Shown: positions 49,860-63,600 of the stretch, in pieces
How the letters are laid out: each line of letters begins with the position of its first letter
Position numbering within the stretch: the stretch's first letter is position 1
Assembly (NCBI GenBank): GCA_914767715.1
Contig: OU612072.1
Span: forward strand, 3,038,001-3,102,000
Origin: Membranipora membranacea
Lineage: Eukaryota > Bryozoa > Gymnolaemata > Cheilostomatida > Membraniporidae
Direction of reading: 5' to 3'
DNA: 64,000 nucleotides
The notes under the pieces: generated by a model
What the model was told of the DNA's origin: nothing
Seen by the model: only the letters and a program-made list of their open reading frames with translations
Databases searched by the model: none
Program-made: the position numbers and the translations under genes

Positions 49860-52800
49860 ATGATGTCGTCGTCACCGACATCATCAATGACAGCCTCCAT
49901 GGCGTCAGGATTAAATACTACAAGCCTGTCGAATCTCTCCTCTATATCGGTGTCTGACACGCTGAGTAGTACTACGACTGAGTATCAGTATAACTTTAGA
50001 GAAGTACCCGCGTCAGACTATCGCAGCGATCTAACCATAGGTCTGCTGTCAGTATTGTTCATACTGATCATGATAGGCATTGTGTTTGGTAATATCATCG
50101 TCATCATCGCCATTCTAACTTATCGGACACTGAAGAAGCAACAGAGTAACTTATTTATACTGAACTTAGCGTTTGCGGATCTCAGCGTAGTTTTGACTGT
50201 GATGATTTGGACGACAGTAGCATTTATTCTGGATATTGGCAGAGATTCATCTAATCCCTGGATATTCACAGACGTAAGTATTACACACCTTGTCTTAGTC
50301 TGAGCCCCCCAAGACTCTTGCCCCTGTGTTGTGGGGTAGTGTGAATCCCATATATTACCAACTAAGCACTCATAGCATGGAGTTTGCCACAGACTCCATG
50401 CTGATGTTTGGGTGGTGTCAGTTAACATGGAAGTGACACAACATACCACATAAATAAAAAGCTGCAAACTTGGTGTTTATGTCTTAGGCCTTCTCATCAT
50501 CGATGATATATATTATCTTTGTTGCAGTCAGGCATGCAATTCCGCAAGGCAAGAACTTTTAAAACACATTTTATTTAAATTCTTCACATTCACTTCATGC
50601 CAAACACGCATACTATCGAGGGATAGAGGCCAATAAATACATCTATCACACCAATAAATCAAAGAGCGATGGTTGTGGTGATTTTAAATGACTTTTTTGG
50701 TCACAATACATAATATGAGAGAGCATAATGACTTGCATGAAAAATATTTGGTCAAACATTCAAAAACTGTTGGATGCACTTAGGCCTAGTATCCAGTAGT
50801 CATCCCCACCCAAACCTGCACTGTGACTCCTGCCCAAGCAAAGTGGAGCTTTACAGGGCAGATATTGTCATATTCAAGGAGGAGGTGATTAACGAACACC
50901 AACAATTGGCTCATTGAAGGTCTGGCAGTTCGGATGCCTGTCTGTTCTTGACACTCCAGAAAGTGCATCTTGATAGCATATGGCCTGTGACCAATTGAGC
51001 ATCAATTTAACTGCTGTAATATAACATGAGACGTTCCCTTTGTGTATATCCATATTGATAGGATCTAAAGACTCATGTTATGATATAAGAATAGTTTACA
51101 ACCCATTTATTTTGGACAAAAGAAAATTTTTATCATGATGCAGCTCAGTTAAAACGATAAGCTTTGCTAATCCTATTTTACTAATCTAAAATAACACAAG
51201 CCTGGTTTCATCTGCTGGGATTCCTGCATACTAAGCTGTCGTCTATCTGGCTGGCTTCCAATTATAATGCGTCTTAGCTCTTAGCTACATTCCACTTGCT
51301 ACAAAAGTCTACTGATTATGTTTGACAAATTTTATTCAGTGTGGATGCATTATCCAATGTGTCTCTGGGGGAATGACCAACTTGTGGTAACTTTATGTTT
51401 GACCTGGTTTTGACAGTATCTACTTGACCTGTATAATCTCTCTTGGTTTACGTACGCTGCTTCGTCTATGACACTACTTGTACCTAAATCACTTTGTTGA
51501 AGGTCTCTCCTTAGATGTTGTCATAGTCATAGAATTTGCTGTGCATTGCATCATGGGATAGGAATGGGAAATCGAAAGAGTTTTGTTCTTATTCCAATGC
51601 TGTGCTAAACTCACAAGTGCTGCATGTTTATGTACTCCAGTGTATTGTTTTGGTTCAACAGGGGCTCCCAGCTAAAGTTGTGCAGGTCTGTATATTATGT
51701 ATTACGTTGTCTGTCCTTGACTAACTTTGAGGTAAAATATGCCTTTGCACAGGTCAAGTGAATAACATCTCACGAACCCTACAACCTCTCAATGGATATT
51801 AATGTAGAACTTGTTATTAAACGATCTCAACAAATGACATTATGATATCTGGATTAACTAGCAGGGTTTGGGTCATCTGTCATGAATCCCACCCCCACCG
51901 CCACATTGCACAGTATAAAAAGGTGAAGGGAGCACAAACCGTGGCACACACAGACCTGTAAATCGACAGTAAAATGTGAAATTTTACTGTAGCTTTTTCA
52001 AATGGAAGAATCAAAATATTGCTATTTAATACGGGACCTTCTAAGAGGTGTGTTGGTTCTCGATGCTAACTTGCACTGCCACTTTTCTGTGCCAGTACTG
52101 ACTATAAAGCCTGCAAGGCCTGATCAAGTTGTGCACTGAGTGATTCCACTGTGGCTTCACTTCCCTCATGTTATCAAAAGTGGATGATGTGGCCTCAGAG
52201 GTATTTTGTTCCTCATCACACCTTCTTGGAAACTTGCATCATCTATGTATATTAACACACTGGTGGAGGGTTAACATCTGAGTTTCAGAGAAATCCTATA
52301 TCCAATAAGGAATCATATGCAAGCTACATGTCGATTTAATAGTTTGAACTTTTAACCATTTAATTGACTTCTTGAATTACACAACAATTACTAGGAGCTT
52401 TCTTGTAAAACAACATTCTCAAACAGCGTTCTATTTTGATTCAAAATAGAATGAAAGCTGTAAAAGTAGGGCATATTATTACGCTGGCACTAGTAAATGT
52501 CCCTGTGAGGGCGGAAGTCATATCAAGGGTTGGTAATTGGTATTGTCTGTAACCTGAACCCGTAAAAGTGGATCAGTTACCTTGAATAGTCAATATCGCA
52601 GCTGGGATTAATTTGTCTAGTCGCCTATCACTGCCCGACCAACCTCTGTATCAAGGCTGTTACATGGCATATGTGCAGTAAGACTTCAAATCATTGTAGA
52701 TGATATTTGATGTACATGTTTGATGACTGTTGTACAAAATATTTGCCAGCTGCTTTTCTCTAATAAGCTGAAAAAAGTAGGTTGAATGCTGAGGAGACTG

Positions 52801-55800
52801 GAGAGGGTACTTGATACATGTTCTAATACAAGCTCATTATTTACAGCTGGACTGAGTTGTTGTTATTATATCACTGATAGTCCACAGAGGAAGTCAATGC
52901 CATGCTAGAATCTCCTGGCCAGGGGGAGCGGCGACGAGCGGATCTCCCCGGCCAGGGGAAGGTGGGAACCGGAGGGGGAGGGAAATGCCTCGAAATGTTA
53001 AAACTGATCATGAACTTGCGACAGAGTGAATCTTTTTGTTCTCACCTCCAATAGACACATACAATGCAAAAATCTTGGCTGTGCGTTTCTCATATAGATA
53101 GATCCTGTAATCAGTATTTTGAAGTAATGATATGGTAAAAAATGTGCATCAAACTAATTTCTGCCCCATTTCCTGACTCATTAATGTTATTTCTTAGTTT
53201 GACAGTGGAGGAAATTACGAATACATTTGATGAGGACCTCCCCAAGGCTGCATAATCATCTTCATATTAAGGCTAATCACCAGTGCCCTGCATAATTATG
53301 GAAAGTGAGAGTTGGTGTTCAATAATTCATAACTATGATTCATACACTGCAAGTCGTCCGTTTGCTGCCAAATTCTTTAATAAAGCCAGGGAATGCTGCC
53401 ACAATCATGTAGATTAATTGGCCTTTTATTTTTCAGATGAATGAGTTTCTGTTTTGGGCTGGCTTAACTCATGTGTAAAATTATATTATGTAAATATTGA
53501 TTTTCAAACCAGGGAAAAGCATCATCGAATAATACATCGATAATAGAATCAATACGGGAGCATTATTCAATCTGAACCCCCACCCAATGAGCCAACAATA
53601 AAACAAGTTATCAAAGCAGCAATCACATACCAATATGCTGAGAAGACAATGATTTTTCTGCTTCAATAACAATGCAGGGAATGTTATGGATATTATGGAA
53701 ATCATACTCATGCAGCAGCATTAAATATGAGAGAATGACAATCAATTGTTGTTGAATATGCATGAGATTCATTATTGGTCATTGCTCAGTGATAATAAAG
53801 GGTTTATCAGGAAAGACCACTCATCCAGGTATAAATCTTAAATCAATTCTATGAATACTACCTGATCCGTTGCCAACAGGTCAGACGTAGAGGTTGGTTG
53901 TTGTTTACAGCTTTTGCTATAAGGTCAAGAGTTGTGTGCCCAGTTAACAACACAAGCAATAAGGTAAAGCCTCTTTCCTCGTCTGCAAACTGCGGAGGAA
54001 AACTTTTGTTGCAATAAGCGCCAATATGCAATTCAAGCTGTAGGAGTAGTTGTGTTGTGGTTATTTAGCATAAGTATGTAACATTGCTGGACATACATTT
54101 TGTGTGATTTTTTTACAAAGTTACAATCTTGTCAGCTATCATCAAAATCAAAATTTGGCGTAATTGACCGCATTCCCACAATGCATCTGAAACGTGAAAT
54201 TGTCCACCATAATCAAAATCGCCACAGAGCTGTATTGTGGGATACACAGCAGTAATGGCTATTCTCATCTTTCAGTGTGCCCACAATATATCCTAAAACT
54301 TCTTATTACTATAAGCTCCTGCATCCTGAAAGGAAATTTCATACTAACTTATTTTTTTTTCTTACAGGGAATGTGCTATTTCCAGTGTGCTATGAACTAC
54401 TGTCTCATCGTGGTGTCTATGATGACGCTGGGATTTATATCTATAGACAGATTTGTACATATAGCCTACCCTCTAAGATATCATGATATCATGTCTGTAA
54501 GAAGGATCAGGATCATGATACTCTGGACGTGGATACAGGGTCTCATTATAGGTGAGTGAAATGTGCTCTTTTATTCAACCAGCTATCTCTCATATAAACT
54601 GAGGTGATGGCAATGGTACACTGTTACAGTGTTGCACTGGTGCACTGATGCACTAGTGCTCAGGTATCTTGGTGTACCAGTGCACTAGTGCTCTGGTGCA
54701 CTGGTACTAACACTCTGATGTGGTGATCTACTTATGGTTGCATGTCTGTTTAGAATATGGCTAATCTTTATATTTAATTGATGTGGCAGTTTTGGCAGGC
54801 TGATTAAACATTAGTATGATTTTCAGAGTATAATTAAACCTTACCAATAAAGTTATTTATTGTTACGATATTTGAAACATGGCCCAGATTTGCCATGTTT
54901 CCAACAAGTCAAGTAACAGGTAAAGGCAATAAAACAGTAATAAAAAAGTTGATAACTCCAATGTACATCCATTACAATAATGACTACTATGATGTAGCGG
55001 ATTTTGGGTGCAGGAACAGATTTGCTTTAGTAATGCTCTGATTGAAAACACACATTAGGCTCGTTACTCAAAGTCAAGCCTCCATTGTGTTATTTGACAC
55101 TGAAGAGTTGCTCAACTGCTCGTGAAAGTCGGACAATTATTATTCATTTTTTACATGCTAATGTGTAAAATACAGTATACATATGGGATCCATTATGGAA
55201 AAATCTAACTTGTTGTTTAACCTTACCTCGTTTTCAAATCAGCAACCCTGGTTTCCATTTAAAATTTTGCCTTAGCATGGAATATAGCCTCAATTGTCTT
55301 TTTTTCTCACTACTGATGCCTATCAAAAATCATTTTAATTTAAATAGAAAAACACTGGTTTAAAAACTACAAACTGCTATTAATTGGTCATTTTATTAAT
55401 CTTCTGAACCAAGAGATGACAAACTGCTTTTGAAAGTACATGCATTGACCGTCTCCAATGGCACTGATATCAAGTTGGGCACAGCTCAAAAGATCAGTAT
55501 CTGAATCCTCAACGCCCCCACGGTCCCTGGGAGTTCCTCTGCCAGACTTATTTATAGTCTGTGAATCATCAGTATCAAGAGAATAAATATTTGGCATAAC
55601 AGACAGACCATGTACGCATACTGTCTGCTGTGATGTATAGAAACCTGACCTGTTTACATACATACAGTCTGTTACTACATAGATACAGACTGTTACTCTC
55701 TGACATGTATACATACAGACCCATATGTTGCTGACACTAATGTTGTAGGATTGGTTAATTGACAGCTAGTACGCATAACTTCTGTCGAGTTCCTTTATTA

Positions 55801-58800
55801 AACACTGAATATCTCAGCTAACATAAATATAACATTACTGCTGATCTATCAGGCAATTCTACCTCTGTTAATTAGAGTTCACTTGGATTATTATGAGATT
55901 ACCAGCGTCTTAAATAACTGAAATGGATAAAACTGAAATAACGACAGAGTTCAGCGCTCTGTCCTCTGTACTTTATAACACTTATTCAGTCATTCCACCG
56001 ACCAGATCACATTATTATTTATGTCAAGTGGCCTTCTAATTAATTAATTAATTACGAAAACTTCAAAGTGATAAAAAAAGATCATGTCTACATTCTTGAA
56101 TTGTTTGACTGGATCAGCCATTCCTCCCACTTAATGTTCTTGTCTGCTCCCCTTTATGTTCCTGGAGCAGAACTTGATGTTTTTAAGGTCCTGTTTACTC
56201 GCTACCAGGGACTTATAATGGTCCGGTGCTACTTTTGGCTTCCAAGCTACAAATAGTTATTTAGGTTAGACAACTCATGATGTACACATACTTTAATGGA
56301 CTTGTCAAGCGATCATAAAAATAAAACAAAGTGGCCGCCTGACAAGGCTAATACTATACACCTTGCATCCGCTTGACCATAGCATTGTTGCCAGTCTTAC
56401 GTTTGATCCATTTTGCCAGCGTTAGAGTTGCCCCCCTCTGCTGACACGCCGAAGGGAACTCTAACACTGGCAAAATGGTTCATACTTGATCAAGGCTAAG
56501 GTCATTATTTTTTTCTATATTTCACATCACATTTATATCTTTCTCCTCATCTCATTACAGGGTTCATACCGGTAGGCATGCAGTGGATACACTACGATTA
56601 CTGTGAGGTGGTCTGCGCCATCGACTGGGCATCTAAACATGCTGATAAGTTTGTCATCGTCGCCTTCATCACCTGCTTCATAGCTCCAGCCGTCACTATG
56701 CTTGTCTGCTACTCCGTCATATTCAGGGTAAGAAAACTCATCATCATAGCTTACTGATGTCTTATGTCTTATATATCATAAAAAATAAGGGTGCTGTTTA
56801 ACCATTACCAACATTATGTCGGCTGAGATGCTTGGGATATTGGTACTTGGTAATCCCCTAAATGTGGTTCTGATTTATGGAGGCGTTTAGCGGAGAGGTG
56901 ATTCAATTCGGTCACCATGGAGTCGCCGCCGGGAGGTGTTAACCCACATAGAGAAACAAGAAGACAATGGCGAAAATTTACCTGTTACACGCGATGATAT
57001 TATTTGGTTTCGGGAGCAATTTGTTGAGTCATGCCTTCATTTTCAGTCCCATATTATCTCACCCGAAACCCCCAATTAACAGGCGCATATTGTCTACTTG
57101 TGATCCACTGAAACCCAACAGAACGATATATCTACACCCCCTAAGGCTACACATTCTATCTGGCCTGTACCCTTTAATTTGCAGCTGATATTTCCCTTTT
57201 GCTCAAACGATGATTATAATACTGACTTCCATTTTATTTTCAGAGGAGCATGGCTTACACAGCAGTATGTACATTTATTATGTTGCATGTACTAACCACC
57301 TTCAGCCTTACTAACATTATATAATTAGGGGCAACATATCCTGAGGCCTAAATGTATGATCTAGACAGGCGGCTTGCCCCAAGGCTGTGTTGCCATCAAG
57401 CATTTGCTAGGACATGTTTTGGTGTGAATGTATGGGCTGTCTTGCTTGTCCAGTATGGAGTTTAGTGCATGCAAGCAATTAGAATCCACCAGAACGCCAT
57501 GCCTATCCTAACTTTCATGCACCTATAATTTCCTGCGTCAAGTCAGTTTTCGTTTTTCTTTGTGTTTTCTGTGGGCCTTAATCCTTAACCTTGTGATAAC
57601 ACCATAAAAAATAGTCATGGTCAGCATGGAAGCAAGTTCACATTGCAAGAACTTAGAAAATACAAGGTTGATCAAGTTATCTATGCCTCATAGGACTACT
57701 TTTTGTTATTAGTTCATCTAATACCAATGTAAAATCAGGTTTTAGATTTGAGGTTTTAGCAAATCTAATTGAATCAAATTGGCAGGAATCTCTCAAACAT
57801 AACAATTTTTCTTTTCTCTGAATTTAATGGTATAGGATGGTTTTCTATGTAGGCCAATGCAAAACCTGTTTTCATACTTTGATTAAACTTCAGTGCCTTC
57901 ATTTTTGCAGGAAATACGGCGCAGTATGAAGATGGTGAATTCTACTGTCGGCTCTCAGAAGAGCAAATCCGCCTCTATCGTATCAAAAGGCAACAATACT
58001 CTCAACTCAAAGAATAATAACAACAAAGAGAGGTTGGTTTATATTGCCTCTGGACAGTGCGTAGCATGATTACCCTTTAGCCCCTGTCTGCACAGCATCC
58101 CTAAGCTCTTGGCTGCACACTATCCCTTACCCTATGGCAATTCTTAATTGTTGTATTCTCAGTAATTCAAGGCAATTTTCCGATTTCAATGTTTTATGTG
58201 TGTGTTATTAAATTGCATAAAATATCGACCGAAAGCATCTTCCAAGGGTGTCTCTTTGGGTACTGACAGTGCTGAGTGCACCATGTATTAGGTTAAAACA
58301 GTATCCTTATCTTTTCTAAAACATGACAATCATATCCTCCTGCATTTTGTAAGGCTGCCAAAATTGATGGTGTGAGGTGCCTCAACAATGGCTCAAACTA
58401 GAATGTAGACAACCTTATATTATACACATCAACTACAGCCTCCCACAATAATATCCTATATTGTTTACATTCAGTGTTCCCATAAGTTGAGCGAATTTTG
58501 GGGCTGTGCGAATTATAGGATTGCCTCTCGGTTCGCACTGAGCTCTAGGGCTGCAGATTTGGAGACATGTGTTCAAATCCCGGGGGATCTTTTTTAAGTT
58601 TCTGATGATGGTGATATATTTTGTAGATTTGGAATGTTGGACAAGATGAAGAAGTCATCAAAGACGTCCGTAACTCAAGACAACAAAGAGTCAGCAAGAA
58701 TCAGGAGACACAACTCCACAGTGAAGGAGAGCACAATCATTAAGAGCTTACTTGTAGTAGTACTAATCTTCTTTATATGTATGACTCCCTTCTCAGTCAC

Positions 58801-59770
58801 TAAACTCATAAAAGTAAGTCTTTGAATAACACTCTACAAGATGTTTTGCCATATTCATCTGAAGCAATCAATTTAGATTTATGAAACAAGGCTATGAATT
58901 AAATACAATATTTTTAGTAGACCCGGTATGTTATTCCTTTGCAAGCCTACATTGATTTGGCCTATGTACTCTAGAACTTTGCAATTACGCATATAGAATG
59001 AGACTGTGTTTCATAGACTTCACAAACGCAGTCCGCATCCACCTATTACCAGGGTGATCTGAGAAAGTTTTTCGCAGTTTCACATTCCCTGGTTTCAATT
59101 GTCACTGCAAAAGTTTGGAGGGTGTAGAAGGAGTTGTCTGTTACCGTAAAAGTAGAAGACAAATCCTAAAGTTTAATAAACAGATTTTAAACATTTTTTC
59201 CCACAGGTACTAAAAGGATATATCCCATGTTGGGTAAACACATTAGCCACAGTAGTCCAGCTGTCAGCAAGTGCTTTCAATCCTCTCATATACGGAATAT
59301 TCCGGAAAGAATACAGAAAAGCATTCAAGATTCAATACAACAAAGTCTGTCATCGAATGGCAGCTCGATTCACATCCAGTGATTACTCAGATAGTTTCAA
59401 CACACCTTATTATAGCAATGACAAACCTCCTACGTTTAAACGTAAGGATATATCTAAGAAAAAGAGCACATTAAGCATCCAGTCTAATAATGATAGTGGA
59501 ATCGCTCACAGTCCTAGCCATTCAGACAATATAAGTAAGACAAACCCACAGCTGTACTCTCATACAGAGGAGGGGAGATTAGAAGGGTCTAGTAACTCAA
59601 GAACTGCGCTTTGTGCCCAGTATAACGATGGAGAGAAAACTCCAACAGGACCTCCGCTTAGTGCTTTACCAGCTAACATGACTAAGAAATACTCTCTGCC
59701 ACAGCGGAGTGTATCATTCAGTGACACCCCGGAGATGGTCAACCCAAGTACTGAGGTTGTAGCTCTCTGA
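49860..59770 (+). CDS. Class A (rhodopsin-like) GPCR, orphan
   Basis: Six coding exons, 49860-50273, 54368-54551, 56561-56727, 57911-58032, 58627-58813 and 59207-59770, give 545 residues. The N-terminus is Ser/Thr-rich with NTT and NLS sequons and no signal peptide. Class A landmarks are present: N78 (GNIIV), D107 (LAFADL), C141, DRF at 165-167 in place of DRY, the tryptophan of LWTWIQG, C214/C218 in loop 2, P242, CMTP at 347-350 in place of CWxP, and NPLIY at 383-387. Position 3.32 is Asn, so it is not a typical amine receptor; Leu sits at the retinal-lysine site, so it is not an opsin. Loop 3 is about 75 residues and basic. The long Ser-rich C-tail has several RxxS sites. An in-frame 21 base microexon may lie at 57244-57264. 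Confidence 0.92.
54635..54715. repeat. Imperfect GTGCACT-type tandem repeat
   Basis: Repeated GTGCACTGGTGCACT and CACTAGTGCTC variants in a GPCR intron. Low-complexity sequence only. Confidence 0.7.
56405..56485. repeat. Short palindromic hairpin
   Basis: CCATTTTGCCAGCGTTAGAG and its inverse CTCTAACACTGGCAAAATGG flank a loop of about 35 bases. It lies in a GPCR intron 75 bases before the acceptor at 56560, and is probably a MITE remnant. Confidence 0.75.
57244..57264 (+). other. Candidate in-frame 21 base microexon
   Basis: Bounded by ttttattttcag and gtatgt, phase 0 at both ends, it would insert RSMAYTA at the intracellular end of GPCR TM5. Skipping it joins VIFR to EIRRSM, which also reads well. 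Confidence 0.35.
58522..58610 (+). mobile_element. SINE family 4, copy 2
   Basis: Shares GCCTCTCGGTTCGCACTGAG with the copy at 22547 and has a B-box-like TGTTCAAATCCC. It sits directly before the acceptor of GPCR exon 58627-58813. Confidence 0.7.
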
Positions 59771-60656
59771 TTTATAGTGACATCGATGTAAGTCTACACT
59801 ACACATGTCTCTAGAATCTCAGGCTTTTATGATCAGACACTGTTTTACCACAAACAACATGACCTACTGATAACAGGCGCGGTGATCTCTTGAAGATGGA
59901 AGCAACAGGATTAGAATTATAGTTGCCTGCTACATTGCTTGGTTCTGATATACATCGAGGTGAATTAACAAAATCCTGATTTCAGACAGGATATATTAAG
60001 TAGGAAACAGTTCATTGGTCTTATAGACAATCTTCAAAATTTATAAACAGAGATAGAGGTTATCTCGCCTCGCCGATTTTTACTGATATGGGTTATAATT
60101 TGACTTTGAATACATTCCATTTTTCTTTTTTTTTAAATCATAATTTGCTTTTATTAATTTCACAACACGGTGCAGCTTTCTCAACAGGTGGTAATGTGGT
60201 GTTACAGCATTGTTTTAAATAGAATGTACAAAAATATGTATAAATATACTTTTTTGACAGCTCGTTTTTCTTTTTTATTGTTTTGCTCATTCTTTTGTTT
60301 AAAACAGAAAAATAAAATGCAATATCATAAAACTATATGGAAGAACCTCATGCTTTTAAATGACTAATATGCCAAAAGAGGTTAAAAAGGTTTAAGAATG
60401 GAGGGCAACAGGTGCTTTGTAAGGATGTTCGTGGTGATTGTTCTTTAAGAAGAGCTGGTTGAACTTAATTGCTGCCAAACTCAAGCCAAGAAGGGAAGGG
60501 GTTTAGTTGCGAATATAATGTAAGCATAGCTTTTTACTGCAAACAGATTTAACTATTATATCGGCCTCAATAATTATGGGGGGTGGGGGGTGAAATTTCG
60601 AAAACACGAAACTTGAAACTCAATCATTTTGATATTAAACAAACCCAAGTCCAAAA
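59771..60656. other. 3' UTRs of the convergent GPCR and SMPDL3-like genes
   Basis: AT-rich, with AATAAA at about 60310 on the plus strand as a probable GPCR polyadenylation signal. No coding sequence is seen. Confidence 0.5.
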
Positions 60657-63600
60657 TTAGAGAAACAGCCAATCACCGATTACAACAGCGACAGCCATCA
60701 ACACAGCCCTGAAACCTCCGGTACTGATGACAGGTGCTCTATTACGTCCATCATCAACTGTATCAGGGTCACCACCACCAAAACCATCATAATCATCACC
60801 ATTATCTGAGCTGATAGCTGCCACACAGTCATCTACACCTTGGTGTGATACCTCTGTCATAGAACACACTAATCCAGCTCTGTAAAACAGATCAGTTCAC
60901 TATATAGTGTAGACCACTGCCATTTCTGACATGAGACACTGCTTTAAATAAACATGATGGTCGATTGAGGCGTAACCATAGACTTAATATACTATATAGA
61001 GTATATCAAGTCTATGGGCGTAACTCTCTGTTATAAAAGAGCTGTTATGAGCAAGACAGGGCAAACTATCTGAGAAGAGGAGAACTCTTCCTTTGACAGT
61101 ATATAACAGTTCCAGTAGGGAGGGTGAGAGGTATATCCTCCTTCCCTGGTCCCAGTAGGGAGAGGGGATATACCTCCCACCCAAACCATGGTTGTTTGGT
61201 CATACCCTAGAGCTTAAAACCTAACAACGCCACAGGACACGTCGTTCAGTCCAAGAGCACTTACAAGCACTTATCGTCACAGGGCTCAGCATATTTTGTA
61301 TTCCAGAAATTGGTGACATACTGATCCCTTTTTTCTCCAGTCCTCAGCTTCTCTACTGCCTACAGACAACAAATAATTTCTGTTATTTATGCACATGTTT
61401 CCATTTAGAACAAGTTTGTTCCCTCTGTGGTGGCTGAGGGAGACTGCAAAAGCCGGGTATCGAGGTGTTCGATGCGACGCCTCGATACACCAACTTTTGC
61501 AATATCCCTCAACCACCACAGAGGGAACAAACTTGTTCTAGTTTCTATCACCATAGGGTTGTAGAGGAATTTCACAATAAACTACCATCTGCTCTCAACT
61601 ATGAAATGTTTGTGGTATCATAGTATCCAAGACAAAAATTTGAAACAAAAAAATGAATTTTGTTGATTATGAAATACCAATACAGCTACTCCGGAGATAT
61701 TTCTGCACTTCACTAGGACAATATAAAATATTTAGTGCGGTAGATTTCCGTAAGAATTCTCAAGCTGCGACATCGAATAGTTAATAGAGTGTAAATAGTA
61801 CATACCAGAGCTACAGAAGCAACTGAAGCATCAGGAACTCCATAACTGCTGCTAAATGTGTACAACGGCTCCCATGATACGTTTACTAGTCCTATAACAT
61901 GAAAAAAGATTATGTTAACATAGTTTTTAAAAAGAAAAGAAGAAAAAAGACAATTTTTTTAAATGTTAATTTTTTTACGTAAAGTAAAACAATAGTAAAG
62001 ATTTGAATGATATTTCATGTCACTATTAGATATAAATGATGTTTATTGTGGGATAAGATACGATATTGGTGTAAAGTTTCCATTGATCTCTATCAAGACT
62101 CCACACATACTCCATAAAATTGTGCTGATCATCATTTTAATCTCATAGAGACACCATTGATTATCACTGAGCAACAGCATATAAGTCACATTGTGAAGAT
62201 GTGTAGATGTGTAGATGTGTAGGTGCAAAACATTCGTGATAAATTAATTATCATAGCTGACAACAAAATAAAAATGAAAGGCAATAAACATCAAAGTCCC
62301 TCTGTCCCTGTTTTATTTCTATAGATTGTAGATCTCACCTTGATTAGCAGTATTGAGATCAAAGTAATATTGTGTGAAGTCTACAAGTTTCAGGCTATCA
62401 GTATCATACTCTAACAGTCTTATACCAGGATTGTGGAACGGAGACGAGAAGAAATCAGTTATCCACCGCCGTGGAGTTACTGACGGTGTCGGGAAGGCAG
62501 CTGATACTGCATCTCCAGCTGGAAAATGATCAATCAAACTCATAAACATTGTCCTACCTTGGTATCAAAGATGTTTCTCATGAGCAAATAAATCTAGAGA
62601 CTTTAAACAGCTCATGTCCACTATGGCTCTCATTGAAGGCCATTTAAGTGATACGGTATATGATCATTTTGACTATATTATTGTTGTTTTTTATTGTCGT
62701 AACTATCTATCTATTGGCAAGAAGAGGGATAATGTTAATGTGTTTCATTTCCACGATTCTTGTTTTTAGCTCATATGACAATGCTATATTAGCTATGCCA
62801 AATGCTGTAATTGTGTAACTTTGCAGCAGGAAAGAATGGGTTTTGCTTTGTATGAGAGCAGCAGCTAGAAATGCTAGCAAACATTTCTAGCACAAAGGGT
62901 GCTCAATTCCACAATTCTTAATACTATGACATACACAACATTCGTATTTGATTGCATACCATCATTATAAACTACTCTGAAGGCATTGCTGTGCTCGTGT
63001 CCAAAGAATGAGCCCATGATGACATCACTGTACTCTCTGATGAGGGAGGTAATTTTCTCGTTATAAGGCTGATACATGTACTTATAGTTCCCTTCAGCTC
63101 CTACACCATAAGGTAGGTGTGCACTGATCAACACCTGTAACAAAGTCAAGTACATGTGCACTTATCAACACCTGTAACAAAATAAAGTACATGTGCGCAA
63201 AGCAATACCTGTAACAAAATAGAAGATAATACCTAGTCCGGTTTTATCACAATATAAGGGTGGATAGGGGAAATTAAAGTTATGACAAAGAGTTATTTTC
63301 AATCATAACTACTCACAGTCAATTTTTATCACCAGTCATCAAATTTCTCATTGATCTTCAATGATCTAGATCCAACAAATGAAAGATAATTATTCCAAGC
63401 AAACCAACTGTTAATAAAACTAGTTCACTGAATCCTCAACCTCAATTTCTAGAACTTTTGACTGCTTGAGATTATGTACAGTGACTAAGGAGTTATCTTC
63501 TGTGAGAGAAAAGGTAGACAACTTTGATGCTGAACACAAATCATTCTTCCACCCTCCCTGCTTCCATTACAGGCATCATTGTTTTAGTGTCTGCAGCCAA

